Shown here: positions 33,538 through 41,393 of the stretch, piece after piece
Numbering within the stretch: position 1 is the stretch's first letter
Layout of the letters: each line of letters starts with the position of its first letter
From: Desulfarculales bacterium UBA702
GTDB lineage: Bacteria; Desulfobacterota; Syntrophobacteria; Syntrophobacterales; Syntrophobacteraceae
DNA length: 49,032 nucleotides
Reading direction: 5' to 3'
NCBI GenBank assembly: GCA_002298165.1
Contig: DBMI01000018.1
Location: forward strand, 1 to 49,032
Made by a program: the position numbers and the translations under genes
Notes under the pieces: model-generated
What the model was told of the DNA's origin: nothing
What the model saw: the letters and a program-made list of their open reading frames with translations, nothing else
Databases searched by the model: none

Positions 33538-36046
33538 GACCAATGTTGCCGTCGAGGGAATAAGCTGCGCGGCATGCGTGCGCCGCATCGAGGAAGGTCT
33601 GAAATCCCTGGAAGGGGTTAAGGATGCATCGGTTAACTTCGCAACTTCCAGGGCGATTGTGGACTACGATCCCGAAGTGTTGGACGAGGGCTCGATCCGC
33701 AAAAAGATCGAAGAAATAGGTTACAGCGCCCAAATCGAACCGCAGCGCAGTGACGGCCTGAAAAAGACCACCATTCTCGTCGGCGGAATGACTTGTGCGG
33801 CATGCGTCCGAAGGGTCGAAAACGCCCTTAAGCCGGTCCCGGGAGTCGAAAGCGCATCGGTCAACCTGGCCACATCGAGGGCAACAATCCTCTATTCCCC
33901 CAGGCTTGCGGACTGGTCCGCCATCAGGCGGGCCGTCGAAGATGCGGGTTATGAATACCTCGGCATTTACGGCGAAGAGGCCGCGGACCCCATGGAAGCG
34001 GCCCGAGTTCGTGAACTCCGTGAGTTGAAAATAAAGATTTCCGTGGGTGCGGTCCTGAATGTGCTGATTATGGCCGGCTCGATGGCGCACTCTATTCCAG
34101 TCCTCAGTGCCGTACCGCACCGGCTGATGCAATATATCCTGCTCGTGCTCACCACTCCGGCTGTTTTCTGGGTCGGGGACAGGTTCTTTATCGGCGCAAT
34201 CAAGGCATTAAAACAAAAAACCGCGGACATGAATACGCTGGTCGCGGTCGGGGCGCTGTCAGCCTACATTTTTTCGGCACTGGCCGTCTTATTCCCCGAT
34301 TTCTTCTCCCAAGCGGGGGTGGAATTGCACCTCTACTTCGATGGCGCGGCGATGATCGTTACGCTCATCCTGGTCGGGAGGCTGCTTGAGCACAAGGCGA
34401 GGGGAAAGACATCGGAAGCCATAAAGAAACTGATGAAACTCACGCCCAAAACGGCTCGTGTCGTTCGGGGCGGCGAGGAAGTAGATATACCGGTTGAGGA
34501 AGTCGTGCCGGGCGACAGGGTCCTGGTTCGACCCGGCGGCCGTATACCAACCGACGGGAAGGTCATTTCGGGAAGCTCGACTGTAAACGAATCGATGCTG
34601 ACCGGCGAGAGCATGCCGGTTGGAAAAGAGTCGGGCGACGAGGTTTTCGCCGGAACCATAAACCTGAGCGGGAGTTTTACATACGAAGCCACAAAGGTGG
34701 GCTCCGAAACGGTCCTGGCACAGATCATTCGTCTGGTCGAAGAAGCGCAGGGATCGAAGGCCCCCATCCAGCGTTTCGCCGACAAGGTGGCATCGATTTT
34801 TACCCCCACTGTAATCGCCATCGCCATTATAACCTTTATAGTTTGGTACTTCTTTGTTCCCGGCCACATGCTAAGCCGCGCTCTGCTTAACTTCGTCTCG
34901 GTGCTGATAATCTCCTGCCCTTGCGCAATGGGTCTTGCTACTCCAACCGCAGTAATGGTCTCGACGGGGCTTGGTGCTGAAAACGGCATCCTCATAAAGA
35001 ACGGTGAAAGCCTGGAGCGCGCACACAAACTGGACACCGTGGTCTTCGATAAGACCGGCACCATCACGAAGGGAGAGCCGGAAGTTACCGACCTTGTTGC
35101 CGGTGAAGGGGTGAGCGAAACGGACCTTTTATGCATTGCGGCATCTTTGGCCTCAGTCTCCGAGCACCCTCTCTCGCGCTCGATAACCAGAACGGCGGAA
35201 GGAAAGGGCATTCGCTGCGATAAACTGGAAAATTTCGAATCGCTTGCCGGGTATGGATCGAGGGCCGATATAAAAGGGAAGGAAGCCCTTATTGGGAGCC
35301 GCAAGTTTCTGGAGACGAAAAATATCGATATTGGGTATTTAGCCAATGCTGCGGAAATGTTCGAGGCGCAGGGAAAAACCTGTGTTTATGTGGCAATAGG
35401 CGGGAAGGCGGCCGGGGTGATCGCTCTGGCCGACACTCTGAGGGCTTCAGCCCGGGAAGCTGTTTCCATGCTCGATCAAATGGGGCTTGAAGTTGCTATG
35501 ATTACCGGCGACAGGCGACTCAGCGCGGAGGCGGTCGCGCGCCAGGCCGGCATTAAGCGGGTGCTCAGTGAAGTGCTGCCCGGTGAGAAGGCCGTGGAGG
35601 TCCGGCGACTTCAGCAGGAAGGGCGTACCGTTGCAATGGTCGGGGATGGCATAAACGATGCTCCGGCGCTCGCTGCGGCGGATATCGGGATCGCCGTCGG
35701 TGCCGGGACGGATGTTGCCATCGAGGCCAGCGATATTACCCTTATCCGCGACGACCTGCTCCTGGTACCATCAGCCATCAAACTTTCCTTTCTTACGATG
35801 CGCATAATAAAGCAAAATCTCTTCTGGGCCTTTTTCTACAACGTAATAGGCATTCCCGTTGCCGCCGGTGTCCTCTATCCTTTTTTCGGCATTCTCCTAA
35901 ACCCCATGTATGCCGCCGCAGCAATGGCCTTAAGCTCCGTTTCCGTCGTCACAAACGCCTTGCGCCTTAGAAGGGTCTGGAAAAAAGAAAATTTCGGTAT
36001 TAAAGCGACCCGGGAGACTTCGTTTGTGCCGCGGCCTCCCGATTGA
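33530..36046 (+). CDS. copA: Cu(I)-exporting P1B-type ATPase
   Basis: An 838-residue membrane pump starting at TTG 33530 inside the end of copZ. Two N-terminal HMA domains carry C13AAC16 and C89AAC92. The eight-helix P1B core has the TGE actuator motif (358-360), the CPC metal site C463-P464-C465, the phosphorylation site D507KTGT, the HP locus (H546-P547) and GDGIND (705-710). C-terminal helices carry YNVIGIPVAAGVLYP and NPMYAAAAMALSSVSVVTNA, typical of CopA. It expels Cu(I) from the cytosol using ATP. No regulator gene is adjacent. Confidence 0.96.
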   Translation: MAKTNVAVEGISCAACVRRIEEGLKSLEGVKDASVNFATSRAIVDYDPEVLDEGSIRKKIEEIGYSAQIEPQRSDGLKKTTILVGGMTCAACVRRVENALKPVPGVESASVNLATSRATILYSPRLADWSAIRRAVEDAGYEYLGIYGEEAADPMEAARVRELRELKIKISVGAVLNVLIMAGSMAHSIPVLSAVPHRLMQYILLVLTTPAVFWVGDRFFIGAIKALKQKTADMNTLVAVGALSAYIFSALAVLFPDFFSQAGVELHLYFDGAAMIVTLILVGRLLEHKARGKTSEAIKKLMKLTPKTARVVRGGEEVDIPVEEVVPGDRVLVRPGGRIPTDGKVISGSSTVNESMLTGESMPVGKESGDEVFAGTINLSGSFTYEATKVGSETVLAQIIRLVEEAQGSKAPIQRFADKVASIFTPTVIAIAIITFIVWYFFVPGHMLSRALLNFVSVLIISCPCAMGLATPTAVMVSTGLGAENGILIKNGESLERAHKLDTVVFDKTGTITKGEPEVTDLVAGEGVSETDLLCIAASLASVSEHPLSRSITRTAEGKGIRCDKLENFESLAGYGSRADIKGKEALIGSRKFLETKNIDIGYLANAAEMFEAQGKTCVYVAIGGKAAGVIALADTLRASAREAVSMLDQMGLEVAMITGDRRLSAEAVARQAGIKRVLSEVLPGEKAVEVRRLQQEGRTVAMVGDGINDAPALAAADIGIAVGAGTDVAIEASDITLIRDDLLLVPSAIKLSFLTMRIIKQNLFWAFFYNVIGIPVAAGVLYPFFGILLNPMYAAAAMALSSVSVVTNALRLRRVWKKENFGIKATRETSFVPRPPD

Positions 36047-36134
36047 TATCGAAAGAGTAGGAGGCCTTTCGGTCGAGGCGGGCTGTTGCCCGATTGCGGA
36101 ATGAAATTTCACATTGCGGAAAGGTCTTTCGGGC

Positions 36135-36354
36135 CTGTTGCCCAAACCCCTGCATGATCTCTCGGATCCCAGCTTCGAACATCGTCATTCCCGCATGCTC
36201 CTGGCGGGAATCCAGCGGCTTTAAATCCCGAAATCTACTGGTTTCACGAAGCAAAGCCACTGGATTCCCGCCAGGAGCATGCGGGAATGACGTTCTTAGG
36301 CCAATGTCATCCATTTGCTTAGCAACTTTTAGAAATGCTCTATTTGGGCAACAG
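36135..36354. repeat. MITE-like element with perfect 12-bp terminal inverted repeats, interrupted by a palindrome
   Basis: CTGTTGCCCAAA at 36135-36146 is the exact reverse complement of 36343-36354. Interior blocks match the 109-base copy at 20061-20169. A 110-base palindrome (36183-36292) separates the two halves. Removing it leaves 110 bases, the same size as the intact copy. Confidence 0.75.
36183..36292. repeat. Long palindromic element inserted in the inverted-repeat element
   Basis: The 33 bases at 36183-36215 are the exact reverse complement of 36260-36292; after one mismatch the pairing continues for six more bases. The ends (CGTCATTCCCGC...GCGGGAATGACG) are of a type common among dispersed bacterial REP elements. 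Confidence 0.85.
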
Positions 36355-36469
36355 TCCGTCCCGACATTGCGGACCGCATCATTTATGGATTCGCACATGG
36401 GCAGCAGCCCATCTATCAATTTCATCTTCTTATTTCCTTGGTCTAAATCAGTGAATTCCTCAATTCCAT

Positions 36470-36498
36470 TTGCATTAGTGTAGCTCCGTTTCTATATT
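36470..36498 (+). promoter_or_regulatory. Possible sigma-70 promoter for the rubredoxin gene
   Basis: TTGCAT and TATATT are separated by 17 bases, 55 bases before the rubredoxin start. The -10 matches the consensus at five of six positions. Confidence 0.4.
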
Positions 36499-36552
36499 AT
36501 GCGCCTGTTAACCCTTTATCCGCAGCTTACAACCACATCGAGGAGGAATGAT

Positions 36553-36711
36553 ATGGACAGGTATGTTTGCACGGTTTGCGGGTATGTCTACGACCCAGCC
36601 AAGGGCGATCCGGATAATGGAATAGCCCCTGGAACCAGCTTCCAGGACCTGCCCGATGATTGGGTGTGCCCGGTTTGCGGGGCGCCTAAGGAAGATTTCG
36701 AAAAGGAATAA
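36553..36711 (+). CDS. Rubredoxin
   Basis: A 52-residue protein of exactly the usual rubredoxin size. The iron ligands are C6-x2-C9 (CTVCGYVYDP) and C39-x2-C42 (WVCPVCGAPK), with the conserved aromatic core (Tyr4, Tyr11, Tyr13, Trp37). ATG 36553 with aggaggaa upstream is chosen over a longer in-frame start at 36499. It is a one-electron carrier in the cytosol, commonly feeding rubrerythrin or superoxide reductase in anaerobes. The rubrerythrin-like gene follows by 38 bases, which supports a redox pair. Confidence 0.97.
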   Translation: MDRYVCTVCGYVYDPAKGDPDNGIAPGTSFQDLPDDWVCPVCGAPKEDFEKE

Positions 36712-36749
36712 TTAATCCACAATAGAGACTCGAGAGGGGAGTATTTCAG

Positions 36750-37235
36750 ATGAGCTACGCGTTCAATGCAGCCGAAGTGTACAAAGTCGCCATACAAATC
36801 GAAGAAAACGGAAAGCGGTTTTACGAAGAATCCCTGAAGACGATAGAATCCCCCGAGGTAAAGAAGCTCTTTACCGAACTAGCCGGCCAGGAAGTCGATC
36901 ACAAGCACCGGTTCGAGTCCCTCCTTGCCCAACTCCCAAGTGATGTCAAATTTTCCAATGTATGGGACCCGGAAAATGAATTGGAAAAGTACATCAAGAT
37001 GATGGCCGAGATGCACGTTTTCATAGCCGATGCGGGCAGGATCGGAAAAGTAAAGGATGCTGAAAGCGCTCTTAAGCTCGCCATGGAGTTCGAGAAGGAC
37101 TCGGTGATTTTCTTCCTGAGCCTTGAAGAGGCGTGCGCGGGAAAAAAGGACCAGGAACTGGTTAAAGTATTGGTCAAAGAAGAGCAGGAGCATCTGAAAC
37201 GACTTACATTAGAGCTGTTAAAGCTGAACAAATAA
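36750..37235 (+). CDS. Rubrerythrin-like ferritin-fold protein
   Basis: A 161-residue four-helix protein with likely diiron ligands Glu19 (IEENGKRFYEE), Glu48 with His51 (GQEVDHKHRF), Glu113/Glu115 (AMEFEKDSVIFF) and Glu145-x-x-His148 (KEEQEHLKRL). It lacks the C-terminal rubredoxin domain of classical rubrerythrin; the separate rubredoxin gene just upstream may supply that electron-transfer role. The family reduces peroxide or handles iron in anaerobes. A gagggga-type ribosome binding site precedes ATG 36750. It is probably one unit with the rubredoxin and perhaps the glutaredoxin genes. Confidence 0.92.
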   Translation: MSYAFNAAEVYKVAIQIEENGKRFYEESLKTIESPEVKKLFTELAGQEVDHKHRFESLLAQLPSDVKFSNVWDPENELEKYIKMMAEMHVFIADAGRIGKVKDAESALKLAMEFEKDSVIFFLSLEEACAGKKDQELVKVLVKEEQEHLKRLTLELLKLNK

Positions 37236-37329
37236 GCTGTGTCAGGAAAGTTTGCGGAGCCATCGCCGCCTCTCCGGCAGGAGTAGCAAAGCTGGATTGC
37301 GCACTTGCGGGCGGCTTGGAGGATTCCAA

Positions 37330-37578
37330 ATGAAAACGAATGTCAAAGTGTATTCAACCCCCGATTGTACCAAGTGCAATCAAGCCAAGCAGTTGCTGAA
37401 AGAGCATGGGGTTGAATTCGATTCGATTGATATTACCGAAAGCCCGGAGGCGTTCCAGGAGATGAGAACGGTGTCGCGTGGAGCGCGAAGCGTGCCGATA
37501 ATCTCGGTCTGCGACCGGGTGCTGGTAGGCTACGACAGGGCCGAGCTTCTGCAAGCGATAGGTTGTCTCTCAACGTGA
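37330..37578 (+). CDS. Glutaredoxin-like thiol-disulfide protein
   Basis: An 82-residue thioredoxin-fold protein. The active site C13-T-K-C16 sits in VYSTPDCTKCNQAKQLL, followed by GVEFDSIDI, the cis-Pro region SVPIISVCD and VGYDRAELLQAI, typical of the small NrdH/GrxC class. ATG 37330 with ggagga at 37319-37324 is chosen over an in-frame upstream start at 37252. It reduces disulfides or mixed disulfides in the cytosol. It lies 94 bases after the rubrerythrin-like gene and is followed by a strong hairpin. Confidence 0.9.
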   Translation: MKTNVKVYSTPDCTKCNQAKQLLKEHGVEFDSIDITESPEAFQEMRTVSRGARSVPIISVCDRVLVGYDRAELLQAIGCLST

Positions 37579-37598
37579 GCCGACTCAAACCGATACCA

Positions 37599-37622
37599 GT
37601 GGGGGGCCATCGAGCCCCCCAC
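37599..37622 (+). terminator. Strong hairpin after the glutaredoxin gene
   Basis: GTGGGGGGC and GCCCCCCAC pair perfectly over 9 bases around a 6-base loop, 21 bases after the stop. There is no T-run, but the position and strength fit a terminator. Confidence 0.6.
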
Positions 37623-37684
37623 ATCCTCCAAGATCTTTTAGGCTAATCCCCCGCACGATTCCCCAATCCCTCGCCATGGATCTG

Positions 37685-37766
37685 TAGTCTAGCCCCTTGT
37701 GGGGCATTGTCCGAGTTTCCCAATGCATTGTGGTTATCCGGACAACGCCCACAAGGGGCTAGACTA
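37685..37766. repeat. Long imperfect inverted repeat before the nuo operon
   Basis: The 29 bases at 37685-37713 pair with 37739-37766 with one mismatch and one bulged base; the shared core is tagtctagccccttgtggg. The loop is 25 bases. It is probably another dispersed palindromic element. Nothing else is visible in 37623-37998. Confidence 0.75.
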
Positions 37767-37998
37767 CGGATTTGCTAGATATCTTCATTTTAAGCAATTG
37801 GCGTCAGCAACTTGCTCCCCGTGCCATGCCTGAACAGCCAAAATCCCCTTCCAGCGCACAAAAGAAGGTCCGGGCCGTTTACCACAGCCAACAGCATTAT
37901 TACATTGCCTAGCAACGATTCCACAAAAGGGCTTCATAGCCGAGCCGGTCTGACAATGGACCGGCAGCCGCGGCACGATCGATTAGTGTCAAAAAGAG

Positions 37999-38433
37999 AT
38001 GAATGAAGACTTGGGAGGGCCAGTGCAACCAGTTGCTGCTGGAGGAATAATGTCGCCCTGGGAACCAGGGGTTTTCAGCCTGATCCTTTACACGATAATG
38101 GTTGTGGCCTTCGTAGCGTCCCAACTGTTTCTGGCCGCCTGGCTCGGTGAAAAGAAACCGAGCGTGGAAAAATCGAGACCCTACGAGTGCGGCGTCATTC
38201 CCACCGGCACAGCCCGTTTCAGGTACCCCGTACCATTCTACCTGGTGGCTATTTTCTTCCTCATCTTCGACATCGAGGGTGCGTATATCTTCACCTGGGC
38301 GGTTGTTTACGAAGAGGCCGGGATGCCCGCTCTGATTCAAATGTCCTTTTTTATCATTTTGCTGCTGGTGGGGCTTTTCTATATCTGGAAACATGGAGGG
38401 CTTGATTGGAAGGCCACGTACAAGGAAGAATGA
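37999..38433 (+). CDS. nuoA: NADH-quinone oxidoreductase subunit A
   Basis: A 144-residue membrane protein (127 residues if ATG 38050, which has ggagga close upstream, is the real start). It has three transmembrane helices. Conserved NuoA features are EKSRPYECGVIPTG in the first loop and FYLVAIFFLIFDIEGAYIFT with its buried Asp/Glu. The protein sits next to NuoH and helps connect the quinone site to the proton channels of complex I. Its stop overlaps the nuoBCD start (ATGA). It is the first gene of the complex I operon. Confidence 0.95.
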   Translation: MNEDLGGPVQPVAAGGIMSPWEPGVFSLILYTIMVVAFVASQLFLAAWLGEKKPSVEKSRPYECGVIPTGTARFRYPVPFYLVAIFFLIFDIEGAYIFTWAVVYEEAGMPALIQMSFFIILLLVGLFYIWKHGGLDWKATYKEE

Positions 38434-40883
38434 GCGAGCGGTTTTTGAGCCTGAGCGATTCAGTAATCAACTGGTCGCGAAAGTTCAGCTTGTGGCCGAT
38501 GTTTTTCGGGCTTTCCTGCTGTTTTGTGGAAGAGGCCGCGGCTTTTACATCCCGCTACGACCTGGCCCGTTTCGGCGCCGAAGTGCTTCGCCCATCTCCC
38601 AGGCAATCAGACCTCCTGATCGTATCCGGGACCGTTTTCAAAAAAGTTGCCCCCGTCGTTTTACGTCTATACGAGCAGATGCCCGAACCCAAATGGGTAA
38701 TTTCGATGGGGTCCTGCGCGAACTCAGGGGGTATGTTCGATGTCTATAGTGTTGTGCAGGGGGTTGACCAAATAATCCCGGTAGACATCTACGTGCCTGG
38801 ATGCCCTCCTCGGCCCGAAGCGCTGCTTCAGGGGCTTGTGCTGCTGCAGGAAAAAATCGAATCACTTGAAAAACCGGCCCGGAGGGTCTTTCACCTGGGG
38901 GGTGGCTCGCAGGGAACCGAGGCCCCGATCCTGGTCGATGGGATAAACAAAACCCGAGATACTCGCGGGACCGGCTATGAAGCGGTCCCCATACGTGGCA
39001 CGGCCGCAACCCCAAGGCCGTCTAATTTCTGGGGCAACCGAGCCGACGACATGTGGGTCCCGCCGGCGCGCAGGATTGAGCTGAGCGAGCCCGATCGTCT
39101 GGTCGCCGAAGCAGTTACCGCTCGGTTTGGAGATGCCGTCAGGGTCGATTCCGGTGCATCGGACATGCTCACTTTTTATGTGGAACAGGGGAGCATCAAA
39201 GATGTCCTACTTTTTCTGAAAACCGAATCCCGAACCAAATACAAGCGGCTTGACGACCTTACCGCCATTGACGAGTCGGCGAGAAGGGACAAGGTATGGA
39301 GCAGCAGCCTGTCCCAGGGCTTTACGGATATCGGCGGAGGACAGGCCGAAAGAGCGGCGGGAAGGAAATATCCGGACTTTACGATGGTCTATCAGCTGCT
39401 CTCGTTCGACACCGCAACCCGCGTGCGCGTCAAAACGGGACTAAACGCCCAAACCCCGGCTACAGCTTCGGTAACGGGCATATGGCCCTCGGCCAACTGG
39501 TATGAGCGCGAGGTTTTCGATCTGTTCGGAATCGGGTTTGAAGGCCACCCAAGTCTTCGAAGGATCATAATGCCCGATTACTGGGAAGGGCACCCGCTTA
39601 GAAAAGACTATCCCGGCCGAGCGACCAGCATGCCTCCCTATACGATTTCCGATGCCATGCTCGACCAGCCAATTGATGCGCGCGAATTGATGAAGCGGGA
39701 CCGCGAAGATATTTCTGGAAAACATGAATTTTTCCTCAACATAGGCCCTCATCATGTCAGCACGCACGGTTTGCTCCGCTGCGTGGCCGAACTGGAAGGC
39801 GAGGAGATACGGAGACTCGACCTGGAGATCGGCTACCATCACCGGGCAAAGGAAAAACTCGCGGAGCATCAGACCTGGCATCAATTCATCCCCTACTGCG
39901 ACAGGGTGGACTATCTCGCGGGATCGAACAGCGAGATGTCCTACCTCCTTGCCGTCGAAAAGCTCGCGGACATAAAAGTGCCGGATCGCGCCCAGATGAT
40001 CCGTATCCTGGTTTGCGAACTTTACAGGCTCAGCAATCATCTTGTCTGGTTTTCCACCTTCGCCCACGACCTCGGGGCCATGACGCCCAATTTTTACACG
40101 TTCGTTGAACGCGAGCAGATTCTCGATGTGATTGAACTCATTACGGGAGGTAGGCTGCATCCGGAGTGGTTCCGCATCGGAGGTGTAGCAAACGATCTTC
40201 CAAATGGCTGGAAAGAGGCGGTTGATAATCTGGTAAGGATTTTTCCTGGAAGGCTTGATGAGTATGAGAGGTTGATCCGGAAAAATCCCATTTTCATGGC
40301 CAGGACCAAGGGAATCGGGCGCATGTCGCTCGATGAGGCAATGGACTGGGGCATAACCGGGCCAAACCTTCGGGCGTGCGGCCTTGAGTGGGACCTTCGC
40401 AAAAAGACGCCCTATTCCGGCTACGATCAGCTCGATTTCGAGGTACCTACAGATACCGGAGGGGATTGCTACGCGCGCTATCTCGTTCGAGTCGAAGAAA
40501 TGCGCCAGAGCATCAGGATCATCAAGCAGGTTGCCGCCAACATGCCGGCCGGCAGCTATATTACCGACCAGTACCGCTACACGGTTCCCAGGCGCGACGA
40601 AATGCTGCGGGATATCGAAACGCTCATAAACCACTTCATCAACGTGAGCAGCGGCCCAAAGATGCCTCGGGGCGAAGCCTATGCCGCATCTGAAGTACCC
40701 CGCGGCGAGCAGGGTTATTTTCTCGTGAGTGACGGTCTCGGCTACCCCTACAGGCTCCGCATACGCGGGCCGGGATTTGCAAACGTGCAAGCCCTCCCAC
40801 TGATGGCCCAAGGCGAGAGCATTGCAGATCTGATCTCGATAATAGGTTCGATGGACTACATCCTTCCGGATATCGACAGGTAG
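38430..40883 (+). CDS. nuoBCD: Fused NADH-quinone oxidoreductase subunits B, C and D
   Basis: An 817-residue fusion. NuoB (about 1-160) has the N2 cluster ligands C30, C31, C96 and C125 with the same 65- and 29-residue spacings as E. coli. A linker of ~45 residues leads to NuoC (about 205-400, YEREVFDLFGIGFEGHPSLR, GHPLRKDYPG). NuoD follows (about 429-817, IGPHHVSTHG, GYHHRAKEK, ARTKGIGR, ending DYILPDIDR). Together they form the quinone-binding module. CD fusions are common; BCD fusion is rarer but known in some deltaproteobacterial-type genomes. The frame is continuous across both junctions. It is followed by a GxxExxY cassette instead of nuoE-G. Confidence 0.95.
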   Translation: MSERFLSLSDSVINWSRKFSLWPMFFGLSCCFVEEAAAFTSRYDLARFGAEVLRPSPRQSDLLIVSGTVFKKVAPVVLRLYEQMPEPKWVISMGSCANSGGMFDVYSVVQGVDQIIPVDIYVPGCPPRPEALLQGLVLLQEKIESLEKPARRVFHLGGGSQGTEAPILVDGINKTRDTRGTGYEAVPIRGTAATPRPSNFWGNRADDMWVPPARRIELSEPDRLVAEAVTARFGDAVRVDSGASDMLTFYVEQGSIKDVLLFLKTESRTKYKRLDDLTAIDESARRDKVWSSSLSQGFTDIGGGQAERAAGRKYPDFTMVYQLLSFDTATRVRVKTGLNAQTPATASVTGIWPSANWYEREVFDLFGIGFEGHPSLRRIIMPDYWEGHPLRKDYPGRATSMPPYTISDAMLDQPIDARELMKRDREDISGKHEFFLNIGPHHVSTHGLLRCVAELEGEEIRRLDLEIGYHHRAKEKLAEHQTWHQFIPYCDRVDYLAGSNSEMSYLLAVEKLADIKVPDRAQMIRILVCELYRLSNHLVWFSTFAHDLGAMTPNFYTFVEREQILDVIELITGGRLHPEWFRIGGVANDLPNGWKEAVDNLVRIFPGRLDEYERLIRKNPIFMARTKGIGRMSLDEAMDWGITGPNLRACGLEWDLRKKTPYSGYDQLDFEVPTDTGGDCYARYLVRVEEMRQSIRIIKQVAANMPAGSYITDQYRYTVPRRDEMLRDIETLINHFINVSSGPKMPRGEAYAASEVPRGEQGYFLVSDGLGYPYRLRIRGPGFANVQALPLMAQGESIADLISIIGSMDYILPDIDR

Positions 40884-40897
40884 GCAGGTAGGGCTTG

Positions 40898-40927
40898 TTC
40901 ACCGCAGAGGGCGCGGAGGGCGCGGAG
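40898..40927. repeat. Left inverted repeat of the GxxExxY cassette
   Basis: TTCACCGCAGAG followed by two GCGCGGAG-type units. It is the reverse complement of 41335-41364 at 27 of 30 positions and identical at 29 of 30 to the repeat at 43826-43855. It starts 14 bases after the nuoBCD stop. Confidence 0.88.
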
Positions 40928-40948
40928 AAAAGGAACTGATGGGGTGGG

Positions 40949-41383
40949 GTGGAAAAAGAATTGAATGAGGTCACGGAAGAGGTCATTGGGGCGGCGATTG
41001 CGGTGCACCGTGAACTCGGACCGGGTCTTCTCGAATCGACATACGAGGCGTGTCTTGCACATGAACTGCATCTCAGAGGGCTCAAATTCGAGAAGCAAAA
41101 GGGATTGCCGGTTGAATATCGTGGAATAAAGCTGGATTGCGGATACCGGATCGATCTGTTGGTGGAGGGCAAAGTAGTTGTGGAATTAAAGTCGGTCGAA
41201 AGGCTTGAACCGGTGCACAGTGCCCAACTCCTCTCGTATTTGGAATTATCGGGATCTCCCGTCGGTCTTTTATTGAACTTTAACGTAACCGAACTTAGAC
41301 GGGGCATTCGCCGGCTGGTTAACAACTATAAAGACTCCGCGCTCTCCGCGAACTCTGCGGTGAATGGTTCTGGGTCAAAATGA
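40949..41383 (+). CDS. GxxExxY family protein (PD-(D/E)XK-like nuclease fold)
   Basis: A 144-residue protein starting at GTG 40949. The naming motif is G-P-G-L-L-E-S-T-Y in VHRELGPGLLESTYEACL, followed by GLPVEYRGIKLDCGYRIDLL, VVVELKSVERLEPVH (the E-x-K of the nuclease-like core) and GLLLNFNV. The family is widespread and poorly understood; the fold is predicted to be nuclease-like. Flanking 30-base inverted repeats bound the gene, and the right repeat encodes its C-terminus (SALSANSAVNG). It interrupts the nuo operon between nuoBCD and nuoH, on the operon strand, and its stop is 10 bases before nuoH. Confidence 0.92.
   Translation: MEKELNEVTEEVIGAAIAVHRELGPGLLESTYEACLAHELHLRGLKFEKQKGLPVEYRGIKLDCGYRIDLLVEGKVVVELKSVERLEPVHSAQLLSYLELSGSPVGLLLNFNVTELRRGIRRLVNNYKDSALSANSAVNGSGSK
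41335..41364. repeat. Right inverted repeat of the GxxExxY cassette
   Basis: The reverse complement reads TTCACCGCAGAGTTCGCGGA and continues, matching 40898-40927 at 27 of 30 positions. It lies inside the end of the GxxExxY reading frame and 29 bases before nuoH. Confidence 0.88.
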
Positions 41384-41393
41384 TCTTGGGTGA

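Larger units (their letters stand above)
36047..36552. other. Intergenic region with nested repeats before the rubredoxin gene
   Basis: About 500 bases. It holds a ggagacc-family fragment (36059-36078), the inverted-repeat element 36135-36354 with its palindromic insert, and a possible promoter at 36470-36498. No gene is visible. Confidence 0.7.

Noticed and set aside
34333..35346. 337-codon minus-strand frame opposite copA
   Set aside because: It is antisense to the intact P1B ATPase core; its serine- and arginine-rich composition is typical of shadow frames.
39441..40811. 456-codon minus-strand frame opposite nuoBCD
   Set aside because: It is antisense to strongly conserved NuoC/NuoD motifs, with no signature of its own.
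38430..40883. NuoBCD fusion as a frameshift or assembly artefact
   Set aside because: The frame is continuous with a long plausible linker and intact domains on both sides; such fusions are known in some lineages.
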